Assembly: GCA_013289695.1 (NCBI GenBank)
Contig: JABCZK010000044.1
Location: 1-37,616, forward strand
Reading direction: 5' to 3'
Source: Acidobacteriota bacterium
GTDB taxonomy: Bacteria > Acidobacteriota > Terriglobia > Acidiferrales > UBA7541
DNA length: 37,616 nt
Below the pieces are notes generated by a model. That model saw only the letters and a list, made by a program, of their open reading frames with translations. It was not told the origin of the DNA and did not search any database. Positions within the stretch are counted from its first letter, which is position 1. Each line of letters starts with the position of its first letter. Below, one piece after another: positions 16,053-24,164 of the stretch. Position numbers and translations under genes: made by a program.

Positions 16053-16400
16053 GTGTTTTTACTGCGATCGACCAATGATAGGGATTGGCTTCTTGGGCGC
16101 GTCCGCGACCTTGCCAATCACCGCGTCAGCAAGTTTACTCTTCGCCAGGTCGAGTGGACGGAGTTTTCGACAAACTGTCCGTCAATCCTCTGGAAGCTTT
16201 TCAAGAAGGAAGGCTCTCAGCAAATTGTGTACGAGCACACGGATGCCGACGGGAAGATCCCTGCATGGTCGCGACATGACGAAGGCTGGCTGGAGTGTGC
16301 GGAGAAGATCGCGGCGCTTGCGAAGTCCGGACATCAATATAGGGGAAATGGCGAGGCAGAGATCGAAGTCTGTTTTCTCGAAGACTTCCAGAATCGTTGA
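16053..16400 (+). CDS. Small hypothetical protein, possibly 5'-truncated
   Basis: I do not recognise this frame, but its composition is protein-like (several Trp, Glu/Asp and Lys, few low-complexity runs; e.g. GWLECAEKIAALAKSGHQYR). GTG 16053 gives 115 residues but has no ribosome binding site. The same frame stays open back to 16017 and reads VDFYLSAQGPRI, which looks like the true N-terminus, yet no standard start exists before the stop at 16014. It may be an orphan, start-damaged gene. It is convergent with the selenoprotein gene, 13 nt apart. Confidence 0.45.
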   Translation: MFLLRSTNDRDWLLGRVRDLANHRVSKFTLRQVEWTEFSTNCPSILWKLFKKEGSQQIVYEHTDADGKIPAWSRHDEGWLECAEKIAALAKSGHQYRGNGEAEIEVCFLEDFQNR

Positions 16401-16413
16401 GATATTGTCGCAC

Positions 16414-17052
16414 TTAGGGAGTCATTCTTCCTTTGCTTAGATAATCCTGCGAAGGGACACCGAAGGCGTCGGCGACGCGATTGAAGAAAGCGAAGAGCGC
16501 GGTGATGTATACGGCTTCGGCGATTTGATCTTCCTTCCATCCCGCAGCGCGCAAATTCTGTACGTCCGCGTGGGTGGAGCGCGCAGCGTCCTTGGTAATC
16601 TGCGCGACGTATACCATTAGAGCGCGTTCTGCGGGCGTCAGGCCGGCCTCATCGAGTTTGCCTTCCAGCATTGCGGCTACGCATTGATCGGTGGCTCCCT
16701 GAACACGCAGGAAGTAAGCGTGACTGTCCAGTCAATACGGGCAGCGATTGAGGAAGGAAACGTAGCTGGCGATCATCTCCTTGTGGCGGCGCTCGAGATG
16801 GCCTTCCGAGAAATGAACTTTATTGGAGAATTCCACCACCTGGCGCAGAAAATCGGGACGAGCGCCGAAGCATTTGATGATGCCGGGGATCTGTTGACGT
16901 CCCGAGCCGGCGCGCCAGAAATCGTAGGCGCCGGCTAGTTCGCCGGAAGCCTCTGCGTCTTCGGTGATGCGGATCTTCGTGGAGCATTTTTCGGCAGAAG
17001 TCTCTGAAATCGCGCCGGCGTTCTGCGATTTGCTCTTTTCATTGGTCGACAT
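16414..17052 (-). CDS. AhpD-family peroxidase-related selenoprotein (in-frame TGA = selenocysteine)
   Basis: The 212-codon gene is interrupted once, by TGA at 16734-16732 (codon 107), and continues in frame on both sides with one peroxidase-related/AhpD family sequence. The redox motif reads C104-P-Y-U107, followed by L-D-S-H111; Glu92 lies 12 residues before Cys104. The spacing Glu, Cys, Cys, His is that of AhpD (Glu118, Cys130, Cys133, His137 in M. tuberculosis), with the TGA exactly at the second Cys. Downstream family sequence (ALMVYVAQITKDAARSTHAD, FFNRVADAFGVP) is intact. A SECIS-like stem-loop follows the TGA and selD is in the window. The role is probably thiol/selenol peroxide reduction. 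Alternatives are a nonsense mutation or a sequence error. Confidence 0.85.
16695..16714 (-). promoter_or_regulatory. Candidate bacterial SECIS stem-loop
   Basis: On the minus strand CUUCCUG pairs with CAGGGAG (7 bp, one U-G) around a CGUGUU loop with G at the second loop position. The loop starts 24 nt after the UGA, inside the 16-37 nt range known for bacterial SECIS elements, and lies within the coding sequence, as it must in bacteria. A second small dyad, TGACTG-GA-CAGTCA (16734-16721), includes the TGA itself. Confidence 0.6.
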
Positions 17053-17085
17053 CGAAGGCTCCGTCCGCGCTCGACATCTTGCGAA

Positions 17086-18432
17086 TCATTTTTCCGTTTG
17101 GCGGACCCAACTGTACACGGGCCAGCCCGCCAGCACCACGAGGCAACCGAGCGCGGCTTCCCCTGGGTTCCGGGTGGCTAGCAGAATTAACATGATACCC
17201 ACCAGCGCGAGGAACGCAATTGGCGTGAAGGGATAACCGGCGGTGAGGATGACGGTGTCCGTTTGCTGCGGCTTGCGGCGGATTACAAACAGGCCCGCCA
17301 CGGTGAGTCCCAGAAATAGCACGGTGACGAAGAAGAAATACGAAATGATTTGTTCGAACGAGCCCAGCGTTGCGAGCAGCGCCGCGATACAGCCCTGAAT
17401 GGCGATGGCGCGCGCGGGCGTGCCGAAGCGCGGGTGAATGCGCGCGACAGACTTCAGAAACGCGCCGTCGCGCGCCATGGCGTAATACACGCGCGGCGCG
17501 GACATCATGAACGCGGCCAGGCTGCCGAGCACGCAGACGGCAACGATCGCGGCAAAAATAATTCCTCCGGTGGGACCGAATAGCACTGCGCCGGCTTGCG
17601 CGACGAAGGTGCCGTCGGAGGCGACCTTTGCGATGGGCACGAGATAAATGAAAACGGCGCTGATGATGACGTACACGGAGGTGACCGCAAGGACGCCGAC
17701 GAGCAGAGCACGCGGAAGCGTGCGGCCCGGGTCGCGCACTTCTCCGGCGATTTTTGTGGCATCCCACCAGCCGCCGAAGGCAAAGAACGCACCGACCACG
17801 GCGGCGCCGAGCGCGGGCGCCAGTGGCAAAGCGCCGGCGTGTTGCGCGACGAACGGAACGAAATTCGACCAGGAGCCGAGGCGAAATGCGAGCGCCCAGA
17901 CGGTGAGAATCGCGAGTACGGCAAATTTCAGCCAGGTAATCCAGCGGAGAAAGCCGGCACTGATGCGCGTGCTGAAAATATTCAGCACGCATATTGCCCA
18001 GATGGCGGCGATGGCGGCGAATTTTATGATGAGCGGAGGCCAGTGAAAAATGTATGCGGCATAGGCGGCGAAACCCGTGGCAAACGCCGCGGTGAGGCCG
18101 GGATCAAGGACCAGCAGGCACATCCAGCCGTAAAGAAACGCGGTGCGCGGGCCGAAACTTTCGCGGAGGTACACGTAGGCTCCGCCGGCGCTGGGGAAAC
18201 GGCCGGCAAGTTCGCCGTAGCAGAGCGCGCCGCTAAGCGTCATGGCACCGACTGCCAGCCAAACGATGAGCAGCCAGAAGGGAGACCCCAGAGATTTGGC
18301 CATGCCCGCCGGCGTGAGAAAGATGCCGACGGCGATCGCTTCGCCGGCGACGACTGCGGCGGCGGAGCCCACGCCGAGTTGGCGGTGGAGAGTTTCGCCT
18401 GGTGGAGGAGTGATTCGGGTAACCGATGGCAT
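17086..18432 (-). CDS. APC-superfamily amino acid permease
   Basis: The 448-residue protein has about twelve hydrophobic segments and the amino acid/polyamine/organocation features: the first helix with GEAIAVGIFLTP, then CYGELAGRFPSAGGAYVYLRE and FFAFGGWWDATKIAGEVRDPGRTLPRA. It resembles LAT-type permeases (12 TM). The substrate cannot be read from the sequence. It lies 33 nt upstream of the selenoprotein gene on the same strand, so the two may be co-transcribed. The 177 nt before its start (18433-18609), to the end of the rhomboid gene, hold no gene or clear site. Confidence 0.88.
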   Translation of the reverse strand: MPSVTRITPPPGETLHRQLGVGSAAAVVAGEAIAVGIFLTPAGMAKSLGSPFWLLIVWLAVGAMTLSGALCYGELAGRFPSAGGAYVYLRESFGPRTAFLYGWMCLLVLDPGLTAAFATGFAAYAAYIFHWPPLIIKFAAIAAIWAICVLNIFSTRISAGFLRWITWLKFAVLAILTVWALAFRLGSWSNFVPFVAQHAGALPLAPALGAAVVGAFFAFGGWWDATKIAGEVRDPGRTLPRALLVGVLAVTSVYVIISAVFIYLVPIAKVASDGTFVAQAGAVLFGPTGGIIFAAIVAVCVLGSLAAFMMSAPRVYYAMARDGAFLKSVARIHPRFGTPARAIAIQGCIAALLATLGSFEQIISYFFFVTVLFLGLTVAGLFVIRRKPQQTDTVILTAGYPFTPIAFLALVGIMLILLATRNPGEAALGCLVVLAGWPVYSWVRQTEK

Positions 18433-18609
18433 CCGTCAGCGGAAAACAACCGCCCCTTGCGCGTGCAAGATTTTGGGCGCACTTGCGGCCTGCCCGTGGT
18501 GCGTTGCCGAAGCGCGCGTGTGAGACGTTTCATGCGGCTACTGCTTTGCTTTGACACCGAATGATATCACTGCGCCGCTCCCCACAACTCTGCTTTCAAG
18601 CGTGCGAAG

Positions 18610-19509
18610 CTATCGCGGAGGCTTCGGAACACTGGGCGATTCTGCAGGGGAGCTGGCGGACGCCTGGGCGCTGTGGAGTAATGGCGGTTCGTGTTTGGCG
18701 CGGGCGAGTTTTGCGCCGCCCAGAAACACGACAGCGGAAATCGCGACAATCACGCAGAGTCGGCGGACGGGAGCAGGCGTGGTACTAACCGGAATGACCA
18801 GGCCGAGGATCATTCCGGCGAGTAGGCCGCCGAGGTGCGCTGTGTTGAATGAACTAGCAGAGAGCCAGTCCGGCAAGAATCCGAGAATGATAAAAAATCC
18901 AAGAAGGAGGACGATCGTCCAGCGTCGCTTGAACGTGGAGGAAGGCACGCGCTGCAGGAAATACGCGGCCCAAAGCGCGCCGACCAAGCCGAAGGCCACG
19001 CCGCTCGCGCCGAATCCGTAGTATTGGGGTGAAAGAGCGACTAGCTGCGACATGCTGCCCGCTATGCCTGTGAGGACCCAAAGTGCCGTATAGCCGGCGC
19101 GCTGAAAAACCGACTCAGCGATCGAGCCGAAGAGCAGCAGGAAGCAAAGATTGGAGAGCAAATGATGGAAATCAATGTGCACGAAAATTGCTGTGAACAG
19201 GCGCCACCATTGGCCGGCGAAGACCGCCTCGCCTTTCATCCCGACTGCAAGTAATACCGGATCGTAGGGATGTTTGGGCGTGGAATGATCCGCGTACACT
19301 TGCAGGCAGTAAGTGGCGACGATCAGAATTGCGAGGAGCAAGGTGAGCCAAGGGAAGCGAAAGCGCAAGGGACGCGATTTTGCGCAAAGATCGTCGGGGC
19401 ACGCGGCCGGAGTCGAATCGGAGCGAATTGCGGCGGCGCATTCCGGGCAGATATTACCGGATGGCGCGGACGATTCGAATGGCTTCGCGCACTGCTGACA
19501 TTGCGGCAC
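18610..19509 (-). CDS. Rhomboid-family intramembrane serine protease with N-terminal zinc ribbon
   Basis: Rhomboids cleave membrane proteins inside the bilayer. This 299-residue protein has the catalytic GASG (Ser169) and His225 (FNTAHLGG) and the HHLLSN motif (His115, His116, Asn120), within six or seven membrane segments. Before them, residues 1-24 carry two CxxC pairs (CQQC, Cys4/Cys7; CPEC, Cys21/Cys24), a probable zinc ribbon. The C-terminal 30 residues are Ser/Pro/Ala-rich. The start is GTG 19509. The 181 nt upstream (19510-19690), after the regulator gene, hold no recognised feature. Confidence 0.88.
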   Translation of the reverse strand: MPQCQQCAKPFESSAPSGNICPECAAAIRSDSTPAACPDDLCAKSRPLRFRFPWLTLLLAILIVATYCLQVYADHSTPKHPYDPVLLAVGMKGEAVFAGQWWRLFTAIFVHIDFHHLLSNLCFLLLFGSIAESVFQRAGYTALWVLTGIAGSMSQLVALSPQYYGFGASGVAFGLVGALWAAYFLQRVPSSTFKRRWTIVLLLGFFIILGFLPDWLSASSFNTAHLGGLLAGMILGLVIPVSTTPAPVRRLCVIVAISAVVFLGGAKLARAKHEPPLLHSAQASASSPAESPSVPKPPR

Positions 19510-19690
19510 TAGGGTTCACTTGTTGCGAACGGGTGAGATGTCTTCGTAGGCAGCTTAGGGTTGATGTTCGTACAAGTCAAAGTCAGCCAGCGATGGCCGT
19601 GCTCTAGTCGGCAACGAATGATCACGGCTGCAGCGAGCCACTGAATGCGGCACGGCGCAGCCGGGGGTGCTGCACGGATGAAGAGCTGCG

Positions 19691-21175
19691 CTATTTCCCG
19701 GCGGCGAATTCGGCTGGGTCTTCGCCGAAGCCGCCGGGGCCGCGGGGCGACATGCTGCGGCGGCGCGTTTCGATGCCGAGGCGTTTGATTTTTTGGTTCA
19801 GCGTAGAGAGCGGAACCTGGAAACGCTCGGAGGCTTCGGTCTGATTCCAGTTGGTGCGTTCGAGCATGTCCACGATGATGCGGCGCTCGACTTCTTCCAG
19901 GATTTCGAATAGCGAAGGCGCAGTGCCCGGGCCGCCCACTTGTCCGGGGAGCGGCGGCAAAAATTCCGCGAGTTGCAAACGGACGCCACGAACGATTTCG
20001 CGCGTGCGAACGCTTTCGGGAAGAATGTCGGCATCCATGGCTTCCTGGGTGGAGAGAACTACGGCGCGTTCAACGACGTTTTCGAGTTCGCGCACGTTGC
20101 CGGGCCAATCGTAATCCATCAGGAGCTTCATAGCGCCATGGGTGAAGAGGCGCGGCGGCTTGCCATTGTCGGTGCAGAACTGACCGAGGAAGCGGTCAAT
20201 GAGCAGCGGGATATCTTCCTTGCGATCGCGCAGCGGCGGCAGGTGGAGAGAGATGACGTTCAAGCGATGGAATAAGTCCTCGCGGAAACGGCCATCGCGC
20301 ACGAGTTTGCTGAGATCTTCGTTGGAGGCGGCGAGGATGCGCACGTCAACTTTAATGGTTTCGGTGCCGCCCAGGCGCATGAATTCGCGCTCTTGAATCA
20401 CGCGGAGAAGCTTAGCCTGCGTTTCGGGGCCGATGGTGGAAATTTCATCGAAGAAAATCGTGCCCTGGTCCGCCACTTCGAAGAGTCCTTTTTTCGAAGC
20501 GACAGCGCTGGTGAAAGCGCCTTTCACGTGGCCGAAAAGCTGCGATTCGAGCAAGTCCACGGGAATCGAGCCGGTATTGATGGGGATGAAGGCTTTGTCC
20601 GCGCGCGTCGAGGCGGAATGGATGGCCTTGGCGATGACTTCTTTTCCGGTGCCGCTTTCGCCGGAGATCAGCACGGTGGAGCGGGAGGGCGCGACCTGAG
20701 TGACGAGGTCGAACACGGCCTGCATCTTGTCGCTCTTGCCCACGATGTTCGGGAAATTGTAGCGCTGCTTCAGGGCGCGCTTGAGCTGCACGTTCTCATC
20801 GCGCAAGCGGCGGCCCTCGATCGCCAGAGAAATCTGGGCGATCAACTCGTCGTTGGACCAAGGCTTGGTGATGAAGTCTTGCGCGCCGCCTTTGAAGGCC
20901 GCGCGCGCCATATCAATCGAGCCGAACGCAGTGATCAAGATGATGGAAAGCTGCGGATCGCGGCGGCGGATTTCGCGCAGCAATTCCAGGCCGTTGCGAT
21001 CGGGCAGGCTGACGTCCAGCAGCATCAGATCGAAGGGTTGATCTTCGAGCTTCTGCAGGCCCGCCTCGCCTGTTTCCGCGAGTGTGACTTGAAAACTCTC
21101 TGAAGTGAGAAGCGCTTCGAGGCCTTCCCTGATTTCTATCTCATCGTCAACAACAAGAATCGAGCCTCTAGGCAT
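19691..21175 (-). CDS. NtrC-family sigma54-dependent response regulator (GAFTSA loop)
   Basis: The 494-residue protein has a receiver domain (phospho-acceptor Asp54 in LLDVSLPD, Thr82, Lys104), a sigma54-activating AAA+ domain and a C-terminal Fis-type helix-turn-helix (NWNQTEASERFQVPLSTLNQ). Walker A is GESGTGKE (172-179) and Walker B FFDE (241-244). The loop that contacts sigma54, normally GAFTGA, reads GAFTSA (219-224). It overlaps the kinase gene by 8 nt, so they form a two-component pair. Its target is unknown; I saw no clear -24/-12 promoter in the window. Residues after the HTH are a Gly/Pro-rich tail. Confidence 0.92.
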   Translation of the reverse strand: MPRGSILVVDDEIEIREGLEALLTSESFQVTLAETGEAGLQKLEDQPFDLMLLDVSLPDRNGLELLREIRRRDPQLSIILITAFGSIDMARAAFKGGAQDFITKPWSNDELIAQISLAIEGRRLRDENVQLKRALKQRYNFPNIVGKSDKMQAVFDLVTQVAPSRSTVLISGESGTGKEVIAKAIHSASTRADKAFIPINTGSIPVDLLESQLFGHVKGAFTSAVASKKGLFEVADQGTIFFDEISTIGPETQAKLLRVIQEREFMRLGGTETIKVDVRILAASNEDLSKLVRDGRFREDLFHRLNVISLHLPPLRDRKEDIPLLIDRFLGQFCTDNGKPPRLFTHGAMKLLMDYDWPGNVRELENVVERAVVLSTQEAMDADILPESVRTREIVRGVRLQLAEFLPPLPGQVGGPGTAPSLFEILEEVERRIIVDMLERTNWNQTEASERFQVPLSTLNQKIKRLGIETRRRSMSPRGPGGFGEDPAEFAAGK

Positions 21176-23987
21176 GGACGGCTTTCCTAGCTACGGGAAA
21201 CTCCAAGCGGAAGGAAGTACCTTTGCCGGGAGTTGAGCGTACGTCGACTTTGCCGGCGTGCTCTTTAATGATGCCGTAGCTCACCGAAAGACCCAGCCCG
21301 GTGCCCCGTCCGGTGGCCTTGGTTGTAAAGAATGGATCGAAAATACGGTTGAGGTGCTCGGAAGAAATCCCCGAACCCGTGTCAGTGACTTCGATTTCGA
21401 CGGAGCCATTTTGCGTCGCGGTGCGAACTTCGAGCAGGCCGCCCTGCGGCATGGCGTCGCGCGCGTTCATAAAAAGATTGAGGAAAACTTGCTGCAGGCG
21501 GGTGATGGAACCGAGAACCGGCGGCAATTGTTCGTTGTAATTTTTGACGACATTCACTCGCGCGGTCTTGAAGGGATGTTGCACCAGAGTGAGGGTTTCC
21601 TCCAGCACATTGTTGATGTCCACTTCGATGAATTCGGCGGCGCCGGTGCGCGAGAAATTCAGAAGATTATTGACGATTTCACTGGCGCGGAAAGTTTGCT
21701 TGACGATGCGCTCGATGGTTTTCTGCCGCGGATCGTCTGTGGGAATTTGTTTCGCGAGCATCTGAATGTAATTGGAAATCACCGCGAGGGGCGTATTCAC
21801 TTCGTGCGCCACGCCGGCGGCGAGCAGGCCGAGCGAAGTGAGCTTTTCCGTCTGCACCATCTGATCTTCCAGGCGAACGCGCTGGGTGATGTCGTCGAGA
21901 AGGATCAGGCGGCCGAGGCGCGCGCCGTTTTTACCGACCAGCGGAGCGATGGATGCGTTGATTACCAGGTGACGGCCAGCGCGCGTATTCAGGCGGAACT
22001 TGTAGATGCCGGAAACATGATCGCTGGCCGCGTGGGAAGTAATTTCGGCGACGAGATCCTGCGGCAACACTTCCGGTAATCGGCGTTGCAACGCTTCGGC
22101 GCGCGGAATGGAGAGTAAATCCTCGAGCTGCGGATTCCAGGATTCGACGCGGTCTTCGAGGTCCACGGTAACGACGCCGATTTTGAGCGATTCGACGATG
22201 TTCTCGCTGAAATCTTTCAGGCGCTCGATCTGCATCGCTTTCTGTTCGAGAGAATGATAGAGGCCGGCGTTTTCGATGGCGATGGCAACGTAACCGGCGA
22301 TGGTGGAGAGCAGCTCGAGGTCGTCACTGGAGAGGTAATCACCGTCCACGGTCTTGCCGAGGCCGAGAACCGCGACGGTGCGCTCGCGGAAGCGACAGGG
22401 AATGAAATAATTCAGATCGAGTTCTTCGAGCGTGCGGCGAACGGATTCGGATTCCTGAATGGCGGCGCGCGCCGATTCGAAGAACAGGCAACCACGCTCG
22501 AAGGCCGGACGAGCCGGGTCCAGGAACGAGAGGTCCAGCGGGCCTTCGGGGCGCAATCCCATGGAGCGCGCAAGGACGAATTGCGCGGACGACGCGGGAT
22601 CTTCCAAGAAGACGGCCAGGCGGTCAACCAGGAGCGTTTGCGAAACACGATCGAGCACCGAGCCGACGAGCGGTTCCAGGCGCACTTCGTTGGTGAGCGC
22701 GCGACCGAATTCGATGAGCGTGCGCCGGTAATCGAGGCGATCCCGGTAGAAGAAACGATCCAGGCGCGTCTGCACCCACTCGCGCAAAGGCTCGATCAGA
22801 AACGCGGCGACGACGATGGCAATGATACCGCCGGCGGGCCCGGTGGAGAGGCCTGGGCGGTGAAACAGCTCGCCGATCACGGCGATCAGCGCGAAATAAA
22901 TACCTACAACGGCAGCGGTGGCGAAGGTGTAAGACAGGCCGCGCTTGAAGATGATGTCCACGTCCATCAGGCGGTAGCGGATGATGGCATAGCCGAAGCA
23001 GAGCGGAATTAGTGCGAGCGAATAGACCGAACTCTTCATCCAAGCCGGCGGAACCACGCCCAACGCGTAGGGCACGATGTAGAAACAGACGAATGGCAAG
23101 CTGCCGGCGAAAGCCCCAGCCGTGACCCACTTCAATTGCTGGCGCAGCACGCCGCTGGGCGCGCGGCGAAAACTGAAAAAGAAAATGCACGCGGCCAGAA
23201 CAAAATAGATCCCCAGATTGACTTGCTCAACTTTGTCGAGCCAGTAGCGCGTGCCGAGCGACGGCAGAAAATCCAGCGTACCGGTGGCAATGAACGCATG
23301 CAGAACGAAAAGCGCCAGGGGAACGGAATACACTGCCACCAGCTTCGGCCAGAGTTTGCCGCGACGCTCTGGAAACACCAGAGCGAAATGCACGAGCATC
23401 GCCGGCTGCAACAGCAGCGCCACTACGTTGGTCCAATAAATAATCCAGTCGAAGGAATTCAGCTTGCCGCTGTAATGAAAACTATAGAGGACGAAAGAGA
23501 CCAGGCAGAAAATGTAAAAGTGTATCGCGCGCGGTGCATTCCACCGGCGCACAAAAATGAAGAGGCCGATGAACAGGTAAAGCAGCCCGAGGACGCGCAA
23601 ATAGTTTTCAATGGAAGATGGATTTTCCTGCGGCGCAGTGACCAGCGGGGTCTCGAAGGTCCGGCCATCGCGGCGCAATTGGTAGCGGATTTCGGTCCAA
23701 GGACCCACGTGGAACAGCACGCGGGTGACATCGGTGGCGCGGTGGATGGTGACGTTGCGGACAGTTGCGACAACGTCGCCCTGGCGGATGCCGGCTTTCG
23801 CGGCCGGCGAATCAGCGACCACGTGCCAGGCGGCGACGCCCTGAGCGGAGTCCATCCAGGTGACCCCATCGTCAGGAAGAACGTAGAGAGAGCGCTGCTG
23901 GAAGTTCAGAACGGCGAAAACAATAGCCGCCAATGTGAGGAGGGCTAAGATCACCGCTCCGAGCCGCATTCGCAGACTATCTTTCAT
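21168..23987 (-). CDS. Membrane sensor histidine kinase with PDZ, GAF and PAS domains
   Basis: This is a 939-residue kinase. An N-terminal membrane helix (about 8-28) leads to a PDZ-like domain (about 45-115; [15 protein letters not shown]). About eight to nine membrane segments follow (130-400), then a GAF-like region (about 430-590), a PAS domain (about 615-715), HisKA with His728 ([12 protein letters not shown]) and an HATPase_c domain (N box [10 protein letters not shown]1 DTGSG near 869, GRGTGLGLS). It should phosphorylate the regulator encoded 8 nt inside its 3' end. A periplasmic PDZ domain at the N-terminus of a kinase suggests it senses a protein terminus or misfolded envelope protein, by analogy only. 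The ATG has no strong ribosome binding site. Confidence 0.92.
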   Translation of the reverse strand: MKDSLRMRLGAVILALLTLAAIVFAVLNFQQRSLYVLPDDGVTWMDSAQGVAAWHVVADSPAAKAGIRQGDVVATVRNVTIHRATDVTRVLFHVGPWTEIRYQLRRDGRTFETPLVTAPQENPSSIENYLRVLGLLYLFIGLFIFVRRWNAPRAIHFYIFCLVSFVLYSFHYSGKLNSFDWIIYWTNVVALLLQPAMLVHFALVFPERRGKLWPKLVAVYSVPLALFVLHAFIATGTLDFLPSLGTRYWLDKVEQVNLGIYFVLAACIFFFSFRRAPSGVLRQQLKWVTAGAFAGSLPFVCFYIVPYALGVVPPAWMKSSVYSLALIPLCFGYAIIRYRLMDVDIIFKRGLSYTFATAAVVGIYFALIAVIGELFHRPGLSTGPAGGIIAIVVAAFLIEPLREWVQTRLDRFFYRDRLDYRRTLIEFGRALTNEVRLEPLVGSVLDRVSQTLLVDRLAVFLEDPASSAQFVLARSMGLRPEGPLDLSFLDPARPAFERGCLFFESARAAIQESESVRRTLEELDLNYFIPCRFRERTVAVLGLGKTVDGDYLSSDDLELLSTIAGYVAIAIENAGLYHSLEQKAMQIERLKDFSENIVESLKIGVVTVDLEDRVESWNPQLEDLLSIPRAEALQRRLPEVLPQDLVAEITSHAASDHVSGIYKFRLNTRAGRHLVINASIAPLVGKNGARLGRLILLDDITQRVRLEDQMVQTEKLTSLGLLAAGVAHEVNTPLAVISNYIQMLAKQIPTDDPRQKTIERIVKQTFRASEIVNNLLNFSRTGAAEFIEVDINNVLEETLTLVQHPFKTARVNVVKNYNEQLPPVLGSITRLQQVFLNLFMNARDAMPQGGLLEVRTATQNGSVEIEVTDTGSGISSEHLNRIFDPFFTTKATGRGTGLGLSVSYGIIKEHAGKVDVRSTPGKGTSFRLEFPVARKAVHA

Positions 23988-24131
23988 CCGAGTACACCAA
24001 TATCCTTGGAGGAATATGTTAGCACGTCAACTTCCAGCGAATCACATATTCCGAATTATGTAAGCACTTATTTATTAGTAGTTTACAGAGGTGGCCAGAG
24101 CTGAATATTGCTCTCATCCCATTTGTGGAAG

Positions 24132-24164
24132 GTAGCTTCCCGATTACAATATCGGGCTTGCTAC
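24132..24164 (-). other. Stem-loop after the outer-membrane barrel gene
   Basis: CCCGAT (24139-24144) pairs with ATCGGG (24151-24156) around a 6-nt loop, and GTAGC (24132-24136) pairs with GCTAC (24160-24164) outside it. It directly follows the stop codon of the barrel gene but has no U-run, so it may protect or process mRNA between that operon and the kinase gene. The remaining gap to 23987 shows only a possible extended -10 (TGCTAACAT) for the kinase. Confidence 0.4.

Noticed and set aside
16075..16440. Plus-strand frame overlapping the small hypothetical
   Set aside because: It is Ser/Arg-rich low-quality sequence in the shadow of the frame at 16053 and runs into the selenoprotein gene.
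16414..17052. Reading the AhpD-like gene as a pseudogene
   Set aside because: The only lesion is a TGA at the exact redox-Cys position, the frame is otherwise intact, a SECIS-like stem follows and selD is present.
17596..18564. 322-codon plus-strand frame opposite the permease
   Set aside because: It is antisense to a clear amino acid permease, with Asp/Gly/Arg-biased composition of an opposite-strand shadow.
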